NCBI GenBank assembly: GCA_947258875.1
Contig: CAMYKB010000012.1
Coordinates: 46,572-110,571 of the forward strand
Reading direction: 5' to 3'
DNA from: an uncultured Gammaproteobacteria bacterium
Lineage (GTDB): Bacteria > Pseudomonadota > Gammaproteobacteria > CAMYKB01
DNA length: 64,000 nucleotides
Shown here: in pieces, positions 8,929-18,233 of the stretch
Numbering within the stretch: position 1 is the first letter of the stretch
How the letters are laid out: every line of letters starts with the position of its first letter
The notes under the pieces: generated by a model
What the model saw: only the letters and a program-made list of their open reading frames with translations
Database searches by the model: none
Told to the model about the DNA's origin: nothing
Made by a program: the position numbers and the translations under genes

Positions 8929-11276
8929 GGCAGCGTGACAGAGAACAGGGTTATGTACTCATCACCGTTGTGATGACGCTGTTCATCGTCGCTGCGATCG
9001 CACTGCTACTAAATCGTGAAAGTGCCATGAGCTCAAATATGACGGGCAGTGAGATACAGGTCGATCAGGCAAGTTATGTAGCCGAGGCGGGTTTCAATCA
9101 TGCCTTATGGCAAACACAAAACAGCAATTGCACGGGTTACCCGAATCCGATTACAGAGAATTTTGCTGCGCACAGTTACACCGCCAGTGTAACGCCCACC
9201 CAGGGTTCCCCCGTATCCATCAGTGCAACCGGAACACTGTCCATAGGTACTAGCCGCAGCATGACCCGCGCTGGCATTGCTGTCTACCAACCGCCTGCAC
9301 CGACCGTCGTGCTGCAAGCAGGCGCCGAAGGGAATGATACTTATATTTCCAATCGCCTTGCCCCAAATGTAAATAGCAACTATGGAAACAACCCTAAACT
9401 ACGTGTGGGTACCGGCGATACCAACGCCCTGTTGAAATTTGATATAACCAGTATCCCGGCAGGCGCCAAGGTGATTTCCGCACAGCTTGCACTGCATTTC
9501 GAATCAGCCGACAGCATCGGTTCACCAGAAATGAGCGTGCATAAAGCAACCCGGCCCTGGCTTGAAACCGAAACCACATGGAACATCTTTGCCACGGGTC
9601 AGAACTGGACAAATCCTGGTGGCGACTATGATGCTAATGTGGAGGCTGTAACCACGATCACCGGTGCGCCCGCTACCTGGTACACATGGGATGTGACAGA
9701 GATGGTGCATGGCTGGGTAACCGGCACCACCAATGACGGCCTGATGGTGAGGGTGTATAGCGGTAATGCAATAAATGCCCGCTTTAGCAGTAGTGACGGT
9801 ACAACCGCTACCAATCACCCCAAGCTGACTATCACCTATGCCTGCGAGTGCGGTGTGGATTGCACCCCGCCTCCACCGCCACCGTCATGTGATGCGGATT
9901 TTATTCCAGACACCAAGATCAGTGAGTACGACACTGACCCTTATGGCTCGAGCGTCATCAAGGACCTAACGTTCATGCCGGAAGGCGTGACGTTCTTCGG
10001 CGCCACGGTACCGGCTGGCGGTGCCTGGCTCAGTGTCGACGCCACCGATCGTACCTTCTACCTCAACGACATCACCGGTACCCTGCTCTCCAATGCGCCG
10101 GGATCGACGGGCATGGGCGGGGTGGCCTACGTGAGTTCCGGTACCTGGGCCGGGCATATCGCTGCATCAGATTTTAACAATGATGATGTGCGCTACTATG
10201 ACAAGGACGGTGCGATGGCCGGGTCATTCAGCCTGTCCGGATTCGGTGTTGGCACCCCCAGCGGCGCAGCCTTTATCCAAACCACAATTACCGGCACCTA
10301 TGACGCGCACCTTGCAATTACTGACCGGAGTAAAAACCTAGTTTACATCACTGATCAGGCCGGCACGCTGAAGACCAGCCTGAATCTGAACGCCTATGCG
10401 TCGGGGTTAACCGATGCCGCACATATTCCGAACAGCGATAAGCTGCTGGTTCTCGATGAAAACAAAAAGGCCTACAGCACATCCGGTACCGTCGGTCTCG
10501 CCATTAATCCACTGACTTGTGATCACGTCATCGGTGACGATCTTGAGGACAAGGTCATCGCACTCAATAAGGCAACTTCCTGTAATGCGGACTACATTCC
10601 TGATACCAAGGTTAATGAGTTCGCCACAGATATCTACGGTTCCAGTGTGCAAAAAGACCTCGACTATATACCAGAAGGCGTGGAGTTCTTTGGCGTGACG
10701 GCACCATCAGGCGGTGCCTGGCTCAGTGTCGACGCCACCGACGATCTGTTTTACCTGAACGATATGAGCGGGGCCTTGCTCGCCACTACGCCCGGGTCAA
10801 TAGATATGGGGGGCGTAGCCTATGTGAGCACCGGCATCTGGGCAGAACACGCGGCAGTGGTCGATTTCGACGCTAAAGACGTGCGTTATTTCGATAAGAA
10901 CGGCGCCATGGTTAGCTCTTTTAGCTTGAACGGTTTCCCAGCAGACACCCCGAGTGGTGCGGCGTTTATTGACGTAACCTCGAGTGGCACCTATGACGGA
11001 CATCTGGCAGTTACTGACCGGAGTAAAAACCTAGTTTACATCACTGATCAGGCCGGCACGCTGAAGACCAGCCTGAATTTGAATGCCTATGCGTCGGGGT
11101 TAACCGATGTCGCACATATTCCGAACAGCGATAAGCTGCTGGTTCTCGATGAAAACAAAAAGGCCTACATCCTGGCGATGGATGGCACCAAGACCGGCGA
11201 ATACGATGTACCGGCGAATACGATGTGTCGTCGTTTGGCACTTCCGGAACAGTGGGGTTTGCGATCAACCCGCTGA
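8925..11276 (+). CDS. Large PilX/GspK/MshP-like tip protein, N-terminal part: prepilin leader, DNRLRE-like domain, two ~210-aa repeats
   Basis: EQG|YVLITVVMTLFIVAAIALLLNRESAMSS (no Glu5); DTYISNRLAPNVNSNYGNNPKLRVG...LLKFDITSIPAGAKV...WDVTEMVHGWVTG; CxADxIPDTK...GLTDxAHIPNSDKLLVLDENKKAY twice. Confidence 0.75.
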   Translation: MRQRDREQGYVLITVVMTLFIVAAIALLLNRESAMSSNMTGSEIQVDQASYVAEAGFNHALWQTQNSNCTGYPNPITENFAAHSYTASVTPTQGSPVSISATGTLSIGTSRSMTRAGIAVYQPPAPTVVLQAGAEGNDTYISNRLAPNVNSNYGNNPKLRVGTGDTNALLKFDITSIPAGAKVISAQLALHFESADSIGSPEMSVHKATRPWLETETTWNIFATGQNWTNPGGDYDANVEAVTTITGAPATWYTWDVTEMVHGWVTGTTNDGLMVRVYSGNAINARFSSSDGTTATNHPKLTITYACECGVDCTPPPPPPSCDADFIPDTKISEYDTDPYGSSVIKDLTFMPEGVTFFGATVPAGGAWLSVDATDRTFYLNDITGTLLSNAPGSTGMGGVAYVSSGTWAGHIAASDFNNDDVRYYDKDGAMAGSFSLSGFGVGTPSGAAFIQTTITGTYDAHLAITDRSKNLVYITDQAGTLKTSLNLNAYASGLTDAAHIPNSDKLLVLDENKKAYSTSGTVGLAINPLTCDHVIGDDLEDKVIALNKATSCNADYIPDTKVNEFATDIYGSSVQKDLDYIPEGVEFFGVTAPSGGAWLSVDATDDLFYLNDMSGALLATTPGSIDMGGVAYVSTGIWAEHAAVVDFDAKDVRYFDKNGAMVSSFSLNGFPADTPSGAAFIDVTSSGTYDGHLAVTDRSKNLVYITDQAGTLKTSLNLNAYASGLTDVAHIPNSDKLLVLDENKKAYILAMDGTKTGEYDVPANTMCRRLALPEQWGLRSTR
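10318..10475 (+). repeat. 158-bp near-identical repeat, copy 1
   Basis: 3 mismatches with 11011-11168 by direct reading. Confidence 0.9.
11011..11168 (+). repeat. 158-bp near-identical repeat, copy 2
   Basis: 3 mismatches with 10318-10475 by direct reading. Confidence 0.9.
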
Positions 11277-12397
11277 CCTGCGATCACGTTATCGGTGATG
11301 ACGGTGTGGACAAGGTGATGTCGCTCAATGTTGCAGGGGGCGGCGGTGGCGGTGGCGGTGGCGGACTATACTTCCTCGACCTATTCAACGCTGTCGCCTA
11401 CAACGGTAACGACGGCACATTGACCTGGAGCGGGGATTGGCAGGAGAGCGGCGAATCCGACGGACCGAACGCCGGCAAGATCAGAGTCGTTGGTAACCGC
11501 TTGCGTGTCTGGGGCAATAGCGATGGCGGCGAATCTTTGCATCGAGAGGCAGACTTGAGCGACGCCACCACGGCAACCCTGACATTCAATTATCAGCGCG
11601 ATGTCGTCGAGCCGGAGGGGTCTGTCACGGTACAGGTTTCTGGTAATGGCGGTGCAAGCTGGACAAGCCTGAAAACGTATAACCTGACCGCCACTGACCC
11701 CACGCCAGTCCCGGAGAGCTTTGACATCACATCCTATATTGCGTCGAACACACAGATCCGCTTCCTTTCTAACGGTGGAGACGACGATCAGTTCATCTAC
11801 TTCGGCGATGTACAGATCAGTATTAATGGCGGCGGTGGCGGGTCTTCTCCGGGCACACCTGCAACGCTCGCAACATCGGCCGATACCTTTATCAAAGGCC
11901 TCAACGGCAGCAATAATGGCAGTGACGATGAACTTAAAGTCGGGCGCGATAACGGTGGCCCCCACCTATATAGCCTGCTGCGGTTTGATGTGTCCTCGGT
12001 CCCGGCAGGCACCGCCATCACGTCCGCCACCCTCAGGTTATATCAATTCGATTCGAACAGATCAGGCAACTTCAATGCCCGGGCCTATCGCATCGATCAG
12101 GACTGGACCGAGTCAGGGGCCGACTGGTCCACCGCTGATGGCGCGACCGCCTGGAGTGGCGGTGGCGGTGGAACCTACAGCGCGCCGCCGGTGGCGACGA
12201 CTTCGATCGAAATCGGCACTGATGGCTGGTATGAATGGGACGTCACATCACTCATGCAGGAATGGGTTGACGGTATTTCACCCAACTACGGCATTCAGAT
12301 CACCTATGACAGCGTAAATGCCGGTAGGAATGTATCGTTCGCCAGCAAGGAACACTCGAATGCCGAGCGACGGCCACAGTTGGTGATCGAGTACTGA
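11225..12397 (+). CDS. Continuation of the tip protein in the -1 frame: Gly-rich linker, jelly-roll-like domain, second DNRLRE-like domain
   Basis: TSGTVGFAINPLTCDHVIGDD matches repeat 1 TSGTVGLAINPLTCDHVIGDD; DTFIKGLNGSNNGSDDELKVGRD...LLRFDVSSVPAGTAI...WDVTSLMQEWVDG. Confidence 0.7.
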   Translation: MSSFGTSGTVGFAINPLTCDHVIGDDGVDKVMSLNVAGGGGGGGGGGLYFLDLFNAVAYNGNDGTLTWSGDWQESGESDGPNAGKIRVVGNRLRVWGNSDGGESLHREADLSDATTATLTFNYQRDVVEPEGSVTVQVSGNGGASWTSLKTYNLTATDPTPVPESFDITSYIASNTQIRFLSNGGDDDQFIYFGDVQISINGGGGGSSPGTPATLATSADTFIKGLNGSNNGSDDELKVGRDNGGPHLYSLLRFDVSSVPAGTAITSATLRLYQFDSNRSGNFNARAYRIDQDWTESGADWSTADGATAWSGGGGGTYSAPPVATTSIEIGTDGWYEWDVTSLMQEWVDGISPNYGIQITYDSVNAGRNVSFASKEHSNAERRPQLVIEY

Positions 12398-12474
12398 TAG
12401 TACCGCCAGGGTTTCTCACGACGTGATTTTGCATCAAACACTGCAAATCATCTGCGCCGGACATCTGTCGACCA

Positions 12475-12501
12475 TTTAGATTTCGGAAAATGTGCCGATA
12501 T
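12475..12501 (+). promoter_or_regulatory. Putative sigma28-type promoter (degenerate -35) upstream of HDOD gene 1
   Basis: TTTAGATT-tcggaaaatgt-GCCGATAT, N11. Confidence 0.5.
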
Positions 12502-12542
12502 TAAGGAGAGTATGTCGTTACTGATGACCTGGAGATTAAAGT

Positions 12543-13379
12543 ATGCCCACCGTTGATGAACTGGTTACAAATTCGACCAAACTGTTTTCATTACCCGATG
12601 TGTACCTAAGACTTAAGGCGGTGCTTGACGATCCTGACTCTTCGATCAATGAAATTGCCACGATTATAAGCCAGGATCCTGCGCTCGTTGGCCGAATATT
12701 ACGTATCGTAAACAGCTCTTTTTTTTGCATAGGCACTCCAATTGAAACTATACCGCATGCAGTAAACATGCTTGGCATGCAGCAGATTCACGATTTGGCC
12801 CTGGTCACTTCAATGTCAGGAACATTCTCCGGCATGTCGAATGAAGTGATGAATATGAATGTGTTTTGGCGAAATAGCATTCATTGTGGTCTGGCCGCGC
12901 ACACACTGGCAAGCGAGTGCAACGTGTTAGACGGCGAGCGCTTGTTCGTCGCGGGCGTGTTACACGATATTGGTCATCTCGTAATGTATCAACACATACC
13001 AGAGTTGGCACAACAGGCACTATCGCAATGGCAGGAACAGGACAGACCGCTGTCCCAAATAGAGCGTGAGCTGATCGGTTTTGATTATGCACAAGTCGGT
13101 GGCAAATTGACAAACGCCTGGGGCTTACCAGACAGCCTGCAGAATTCCACGACATATCATGTCGAACCTGCCGATGCGCAGGAGGAATATACAATGGAAG
13201 CCTCAATTGTGCACATTGCCGTCGGTATCGCCAGCTCAAATGAGACTACCGATTTAACGACGCTGCAGATCGACCCCTTCGCGTGGGAAAGGACCAGCCT
13301 TTCACCGGAAATCCTAGGGCCGATAGCACAGGATACGAGACTACTGCTTGATGAGACGGCACCCCTGCTTTTCCAATAA
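12543..13379 (+). CDS. HDOD domain protein 1
   Basis: KLFSLPDVYLRLKAVLDDPDSSINEIATIISQDPALVGRILRIVNS...LHDIGHLVMYQ. Confidence 0.9.
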   Translation: MPTVDELVTNSTKLFSLPDVYLRLKAVLDDPDSSINEIATIISQDPALVGRILRIVNSSFFCIGTPIETIPHAVNMLGMQQIHDLALVTSMSGTFSGMSNEVMNMNVFWRNSIHCGLAAHTLASECNVLDGERLFVAGVLHDIGHLVMYQHIPELAQQALSQWQEQDRPLSQIERELIGFDYAQVGGKLTNAWGLPDSLQNSTTYHVEPADAQEEYTMEASIVHIAVGIASSNETTDLTTLQIDPFAWERTSLSPEILGPIAQDTRLLLDETAPLLFQ

Positions 13380-13469
13380 CAATTTATGACCTCCTGATAT
13401 CCCCCCTGTTGTTATCACTAGGGCCTGGATTTTTAAGTGAGGCAGGCCTATGCATAACCACTGCTCACC

Positions 13470-13496
13470 TCAAGTTTTTGGATTTATGGCCGATGT
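13470..13496 (+). promoter_or_regulatory. Putative sigma28-type promoter upstream of HDOD gene 2
   Basis: TCAAGTTT-ttggatttatg-GCCGATGT, N11, 40 bp upstream of ATG 13537. Confidence 0.65.
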
Positions 13497-13536
13497 GACT
13501 AAGACAGAGATGACTTTTCAATCCGGAGATCCTGCA

Positions 13537-14388
13537 ATGTCCACCACTGAAGAATTGGTTATCAATTCGGCCAAGTTGTTCTCATTACCAGACGTATACA
13601 TTCGCCTCAAGGCGGTCCTGGAAGATCCGAACTCCTCGATGAACGATATGGCCGAGGTCATCAAACATGACCCGGGCTTGACCGCGCGCCTGCTGCGCAT
13701 GGTGAACAGTGCTTTTTTCGGTCTTGGCTCAAACATCGAGACCGTTTCCCAGGCGACACGTATGTTAGGCACACAACAGATACATGACCTGGCACTGGCG
13801 ACATCAGTGACAGAAGCATTTTCTGATGTGTCAACCGACGTAATGGATATGAATGTTTTTTGGCGAAACAGCGTAGCCTGTGGACTAGCATCACGACTGC
13901 TGGCCAGCCAGTGTAATGTGCTGGACAACGAGCGCTTATTCATTGCGGGCCTGTTACATGCTATCGGCCATCTCGTTATGTATCAGCTGCTACCCATGCA
14001 GATGCAACAGGCCCTGATGCGCAGCAAAGAGCAGGCACGCCCGCTGTTCCAGGTGGAGCGCGATCTCCTCGGTTTTGATTACGCAAAAGTGGGTGGCAAG
14101 TTGATGAATGAATGGGGACTGCCTGACAGCCTGCAGGAATCTACGACGCGTCATCCCGAACCCGCCTACGCACTGACTTACGGACTTGAAACAGCTATCG
14201 TACACATCGCTACCCATGTGGCCACGGCTATAGAGACGGGCACTTTAAAGACACAGTGTATAGACCCGTCGGTATGGCAGATTACCGGCATCACACCGGA
14301 AGCTCTCGATTCGAGCGTGCGCGAAACGGCCCAGGAACTGGATAGCGCAATGTCTTTACTATTTAACAAGATGCGTAAAGCATCTTAA
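13537..14388 (+). CDS. HDOD domain protein 2
   Basis: MSTTEELVINSAKLFSLPDVYIRLKAVLEDPNSSMNDMAEVIKHDPGL; start moved from 13450 by paralog alignment and the promoter element. Confidence 0.9.
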   Translation: MSTTEELVINSAKLFSLPDVYIRLKAVLEDPNSSMNDMAEVIKHDPGLTARLLRMVNSAFFGLGSNIETVSQATRMLGTQQIHDLALATSVTEAFSDVSTDVMDMNVFWRNSVACGLASRLLASQCNVLDNERLFIAGLLHAIGHLVMYQLLPMQMQQALMRSKEQARPLFQVERDLLGFDYAKVGGKLMNEWGLPDSLQESTTRHPEPAYALTYGLETAIVHIATHVATAIETGTLKTQCIDPSVWQITGITPEALDSSVRETAQELDSAMSLLFNKMRKAS

Positions 14389-14424
14389 GCCGACAACCCG
14401 TGTCACCAAACTGTATGTATTACC

Positions 14425-14451
14425 TCAAGTTCAAGCCGCTTCAGCCGACGC
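14425..14451 (+). promoter_or_regulatory. Putative sigma28-type promoter upstream of HDOD gene 3
   Basis: TCAAGTTC-aagccgcttca-GCCGACGC, N11, 41 bp upstream of ATG 14493. Confidence 0.55.
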
Positions 14452-14492
14452 AACTATTACAACGCTATTCGTTAACAGCGGAGGAGCCTGAA

Positions 14493-15326
14493 ATGTCGAC
14501 CGTTTGGGGACTGATCTCCAACACTGTAAAACTGTTTTCTTTGCCCGAAGTGTATTTTCGTCTTAAAGATATTCTGGACGACCCACACTCTTCAATGAAC
14601 GACATGGCCGCGATGATCAGCCACGACCCGGGGCTGACTGCGCGTGTATTACGTGTAGCGAACAGTGCTTTTTTTGGCTTCAGGGCAAGAATTGAGACCA
14701 TCCATCAGGCGACTAATGTGTTAGGCACACAACAGGTACACGACCTGGCATTGGCAACATCCGTTACTGGCGCATTTGCGAGCATGTCCAGCGACATGGT
14801 GAATATGAGCAACTTCTGGCGGAATAGCGTATCTTGCGGCCTGGCCTCACGCTTGCTTGCTGAACATTGTAATGCGTTACACGGTGAGCGTTTATTCATC
14901 GCGGGTTTGCTACACGATATCGGTCACCTGGTGATGTATCAATTGATGCCCGCGCAGATGCAACAAATCCTGCTCAACCATGAACAGCAGAACGATTCTT
15001 TATTCCTTGTCGAGCGTGAGCTTCTCGGTTTTGATTATGCTCAAGTAGGGAGTGCACTGATGCAGGCATGGGGATTACCAAACAGCCTCCAGGAAGCAAC
15101 CGCATATCATCCCGAACCCGGCAATGCCAAGGATTGTATTCTGGAAACTGCGATTGTACACATTGCGACCCATATCACCTCCTCCGACGAAAATAGTAAA
15201 TTATCCGCCCGCGACATTGATCCGTTTGCATGGCACATGACCGCTCTTACACCAGAAATTTTTGAGATGATTGCACAGCAAACACGGCAGCAACTCGATG
15301 AGACGATGTCGTTGTTCTTCAATTAG
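14493..15326 (+). CDS. HDOD domain protein 3
   Basis: KLFSLPEVYFRLKDILDDPHSSMNDMAAMISHDPGLTARVLRVANS...LHDIGHLVMYQ; RBS gaggag. Confidence 0.9.
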   Translation: MSTVWGLISNTVKLFSLPEVYFRLKDILDDPHSSMNDMAAMISHDPGLTARVLRVANSAFFGFRARIETIHQATNVLGTQQVHDLALATSVTGAFASMSSDMVNMSNFWRNSVSCGLASRLLAEHCNALHGERLFIAGLLHDIGHLVMYQLMPAQMQQILLNHEQQNDSLFLVERELLGFDYAQVGSALMQAWGLPNSLQEATAYHPEPGNAKDCILETAIVHIATHITSSDENSKLSARDIDPFAWHMTALTPEIFEMIAQQTRQQLDETMSLFFN

Positions 15327-15417
15327 CAGGCCAGGTTTACCGATACTGCTACTTATTTTACACGCCGTTCAAGAGTTCAATTAAGGCACCTGACTCCAGC
15401 TGACCAGCTTATTCACC

Positions 15418-15444
15418 TCAAGTTTCAACAACCTCTGCCGACAC
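15418..15444 (+). promoter_or_regulatory. Putative sigma28-type promoter upstream of the pilM-like gene
   Basis: TCAAGTTT-caacaacctct-GCCGACAC, N11. Confidence 0.6.
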
Positions 15445-15530
15445 TTTATAGGAGAGATTTGTCACTGTAATAGTGGCTTGGATGTATAGCCGCCTCGCCT
15501 GGACGCGAGGGGCGTAATAGTGAGGAAGCT

Positions 15531-16664
15531 ATGATTGCCCTAAGGCAGATGATCGAGAGGTTCGATGTAAGGCCACAGAATAGCAAACTGGGGGCTATCG
15601 GCGTTGACTTTGCAATCGAAAAAATGCATCTCGTACAGATGGAAAAAATAGTTTCTGGCGATGTCATATTTCGCGCGCGTACTTCAATTAGGTACCCGGA
15701 AACACGCGAAGAGCTCCTGAATTCACCACGCGAATTGAAACAACTGCTACACAGAGCATTGCATTCAGGACCATTTAATGGACGTAAAATCGTAACAACC
15801 ATGCCCGCACATGATGTACGCATCATGCCACTCGCCTACCAGGTCAGCAGAGGGCAAAATGATGCCGAAGCAATCCTCAAGCTGATAGCGAAACGAGTAC
15901 CGCGGAATATTGAAGATTATGTAATCGATTATCTGCCGGTACGCAGCAGCGAGCAGGACGAAGAACGTCTGGCGATCGTCGCTGTTGCCAACCGCGACCG
16001 CGTTATCGCCTATCTCGAAAGCCTTCGTAAAGCCGGATTCATCGTCGACACCCTGGATATCGGACCGTCAGCCATTAAGCGTTTAATCAGCGCAATATCA
16101 GGGGACGATTCTAACGAAAGCCGTCTGGTCGTTAACTTTGGTAGCTCAAAGAGTTTTATGACCTTGATTTCCGGGCGCAGATTGCTATTTGACCAGGAAT
16201 TTGAATTCGGTGAGCAAGCATTACTTGAGCGCATATCAGTTTCACTGGATGTATCCCTGGAGACCGCAAGAGACCTGGTGTACAAACATGGCCTCGTTTC
16301 TAGCCAGGAAACCGACAAACAAGACTCATTGGTTACCGATACTGATATTTCAAGCACACTTGCTGAGATCGTAAAACCTAAATTTGCAAAACTCATTGAC
16401 GAAATAAACCGCGCTCTTATCTATGCCGCCTCTGAAACACGCGGCGGATCAGTCAAGCAGGTCTATTTACTCGGCAGCATAGCCCGCTGGAAGGGAATTG
16501 ACAAACTGTTGCATACCCTTGTCAATCTACCCGTTACGATTCCTAGCTATTCATCTATCTCAGGCGAAGCAGGCGGTTCTGATGATTATGTTGGTGACCA
16601 GGAAATACTCGATACAGCGGTTGCCATCGGCCTGGCATTGCGGGGGTTGACAGCCCATGAATGA
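15531..16664 (+). CDS. PilM/MshI-like pilus biogenesis protein
   Basis: SKLGAIGVDFAIEKMHLVQMEK...TMPAHDVRIMPL...LLGSIARWKGIDKLL. Confidence 0.8.
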   Translation: MIALRQMIERFDVRPQNSKLGAIGVDFAIEKMHLVQMEKIVSGDVIFRARTSIRYPETREELLNSPRELKQLLHRALHSGPFNGRKIVTTMPAHDVRIMPLAYQVSRGQNDAEAILKLIAKRVPRNIEDYVIDYLPVRSSEQDEERLAIVAVANRDRVIAYLESLRKAGFIVDTLDIGPSAIKRLISAISGDDSNESRLVVNFGSSKSFMTLISGRRLLFDQEFEFGEQALLERISVSLDVSLETARDLVYKHGLVSSQETDKQDSLVTDTDISSTLAEIVKPKFAKLIDEINRALIYAASETRGGSVKQVYLLGSIARWKGIDKLLHTLVNLPVTIPSYSSISGEAGGSDDYVGDQEILDTAVAIGLALRGLTAHE

Positions 16665-17316
16665 AATCGACCTGATACCAACCGACTACCGCAACCAGAT
16701 TGCACGGCGCATATGGACGAAACGTTTAACCATGTTTATGGGTATTCTTCTCTTATTCAACACCAGTGCTTTTGCGGCATTCCAATACAAAACATGGCAA
16801 GTTGAATCGGATATCAATGAATTACAAAAGCAGCAAGCTATTACCACACAACAACACAATGAGCTCGCACAACTGCAAGAAGAGAATACAGGCTTGATGA
16901 AAAAGTGGCAGCTGCTTAAGGGCTTACGCACCGGCGTCGCCGCCGAGTCCATGTTCGAAACCATTGACCGGGCACTTCCCGGCAATGATCTATGGTTTTC
17001 GCGCTGGGAATTCCAGCGCGCGGGCATCGTTACCGGCAAGACGCCAAAAACTGTCAATACCGGCTATTTTATCGTTGTGCCAAGTGATGAAGCAACTACC
17101 AGTGATGAGGCAATGCGAGTCCAGACGCACATGAAAATAGTGGGCCAGGCACGCGACCACTCCGCACTCTCGCAATTTGTTAAGCGTCTTTTCCAACAAC
17201 CACAGATAGAGGATGTCCGTGTTGTAAAAACATCCCTGCGGCGCTATACGACCATGAATGTTGTGGATTTCGACTTGGCAATCGTCATCAACACCAATGT
17301 AGGTGAAGATCGATGA
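16657..17316 (+). CDS. PilN-like pilus assembly protein
   Basis: NEIDLIPTDYRN start, one TM, coiled coil; overlaps pilM-like gene. Confidence 0.78.
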   Translation: MNEIDLIPTDYRNQIARRIWTKRLTMFMGILLLFNTSAFAAFQYKTWQVESDINELQKQQAITTQQHNELAQLQEENTGLMKKWQLLKGLRTGVAAESMFETIDRALPGNDLWFSRWEFQRAGIVTGKTPKTVNTGYFIVVPSDEATTSDEAMRVQTHMKIVGQARDHSALSQFVKRLFQQPQIEDVRVVKTSLRRYTTMNVVDFDLAIVINTNVGEDR

Positions 17317-17873
17317 CCGCTTACTTGGCACGACTTGAACCCGCGAAACTGCTGATCATAGCAGGCGTCACCATCTTTTTTGCCGCGTCCTCGTTAACCG
17401 CCACCTTGCTTTGGCCCCAGGTGCGCGCATATCTCAGCGCAGCCAATTCACGCGAGGCAATACAAGAGGCGATAAATAGTGGTGGCGACCTTCCTAGCCA
17501 GCTAGCCAGAAGCAGGGAACAACTTAGCGCATTAAACAAGCGACTTTACGGTGAGATGGCGAATCGCCCGGAGAATGAAATCGAGGCCTACATCATCGGC
17601 CAATTACAGGTCATTTCCTGGCGACACCAAATAGAACTGGCAGGCGTCAAACCATCAAAAGGCGTACCGATAGACATGTTCCACGAAATTCTATTCGATG
17701 TGGATGTAACGGGCGATTATTTTGATCTCTATGCCTGGCTAAGGGAACTCAATAATGAACTCGGTTTCGTGGTGATCAAGAAGTATGAAATGCGACCCCT
17801 GGATCAGCACAAGGAGGACTCCCAGCTAACGGCAAAACTTACCATTGCGTCTTATCGGAGTGAACAGCAATGA
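17313..17873 (+). CDS. PilO-like pilus assembly protein
   Basis: Position, N-terminal TM, FDVDVTGDYFDLYAWLRELNN. Confidence 0.72.
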   Translation: MTAYLARLEPAKLLIIAGVTIFFAASSLTATLLWPQVRAYLSAANSREAIQEAINSGGDLPSQLARSREQLSALNKRLYGEMANRPENEIEAYIIGQLQVISWRHQIELAGVKPSKGVPIDMFHEILFDVDVTGDYFDLYAWLRELNNELGFVVIKKYEMRPLDQHKEDSQLTAKLTIASYRSEQQ

Positions 17874-18232
17874 ACGGCATGTATTTCACTATCCGTATGA
17901 CGCTTGTCATCTTGTTGCTGACCACAGTTACGAGTCACGCAGCGAACGTAGAATCTGGGGTGACATACAATCCGTTCAAACGACCAAAGCTTGTTCATAC
18001 TACAAGCAACATCAAGCCTGCTCACAATAGTGAACGAGCACCCGTACACATCGATCTTCGCTCAACACTATCTGCCGGTAACGAATCTCTGGTTAACGTG
18101 GGCGGAGAAATTATCGGCATGGGAGACGAAATAGGAGGCTACCGGCTTTTATCGGTAAGTGAAGGTGCAGCCGTTTTCTTCAGGGGCGAAACACAAGTAA
18201 CCGTAACAGTTGACAGCTATCAGGATGATTAA
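17870..18232 (+). CDS. PilP/MshK-like periplasmic protein
   Basis: Signal peptide, YNPFKRP, INVGGEIIGMGDEIGGYRLLSVSEGAAVF-type sequence; position before the secretin. Confidence 0.65.
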   Translation: MNGMYFTIRMTLVILLLTTVTSHAANVESGVTYNPFKRPKLVHTTSNIKPAHNSERAPVHIDLRSTLSAGNESLVNVGGEIIGMGDEIGGYRLLSVSEGAAVFFRGETQVTVTVDSYQDD

Positions 18233-18233
18233 C

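Noticed and set aside
11217-11236. Programmed -1 frameshift in the tip protein
   Set aside because: No X-XXY-YYZ slippery site or obvious downstream pseudoknot seen; an indel or sequencing error is simpler.
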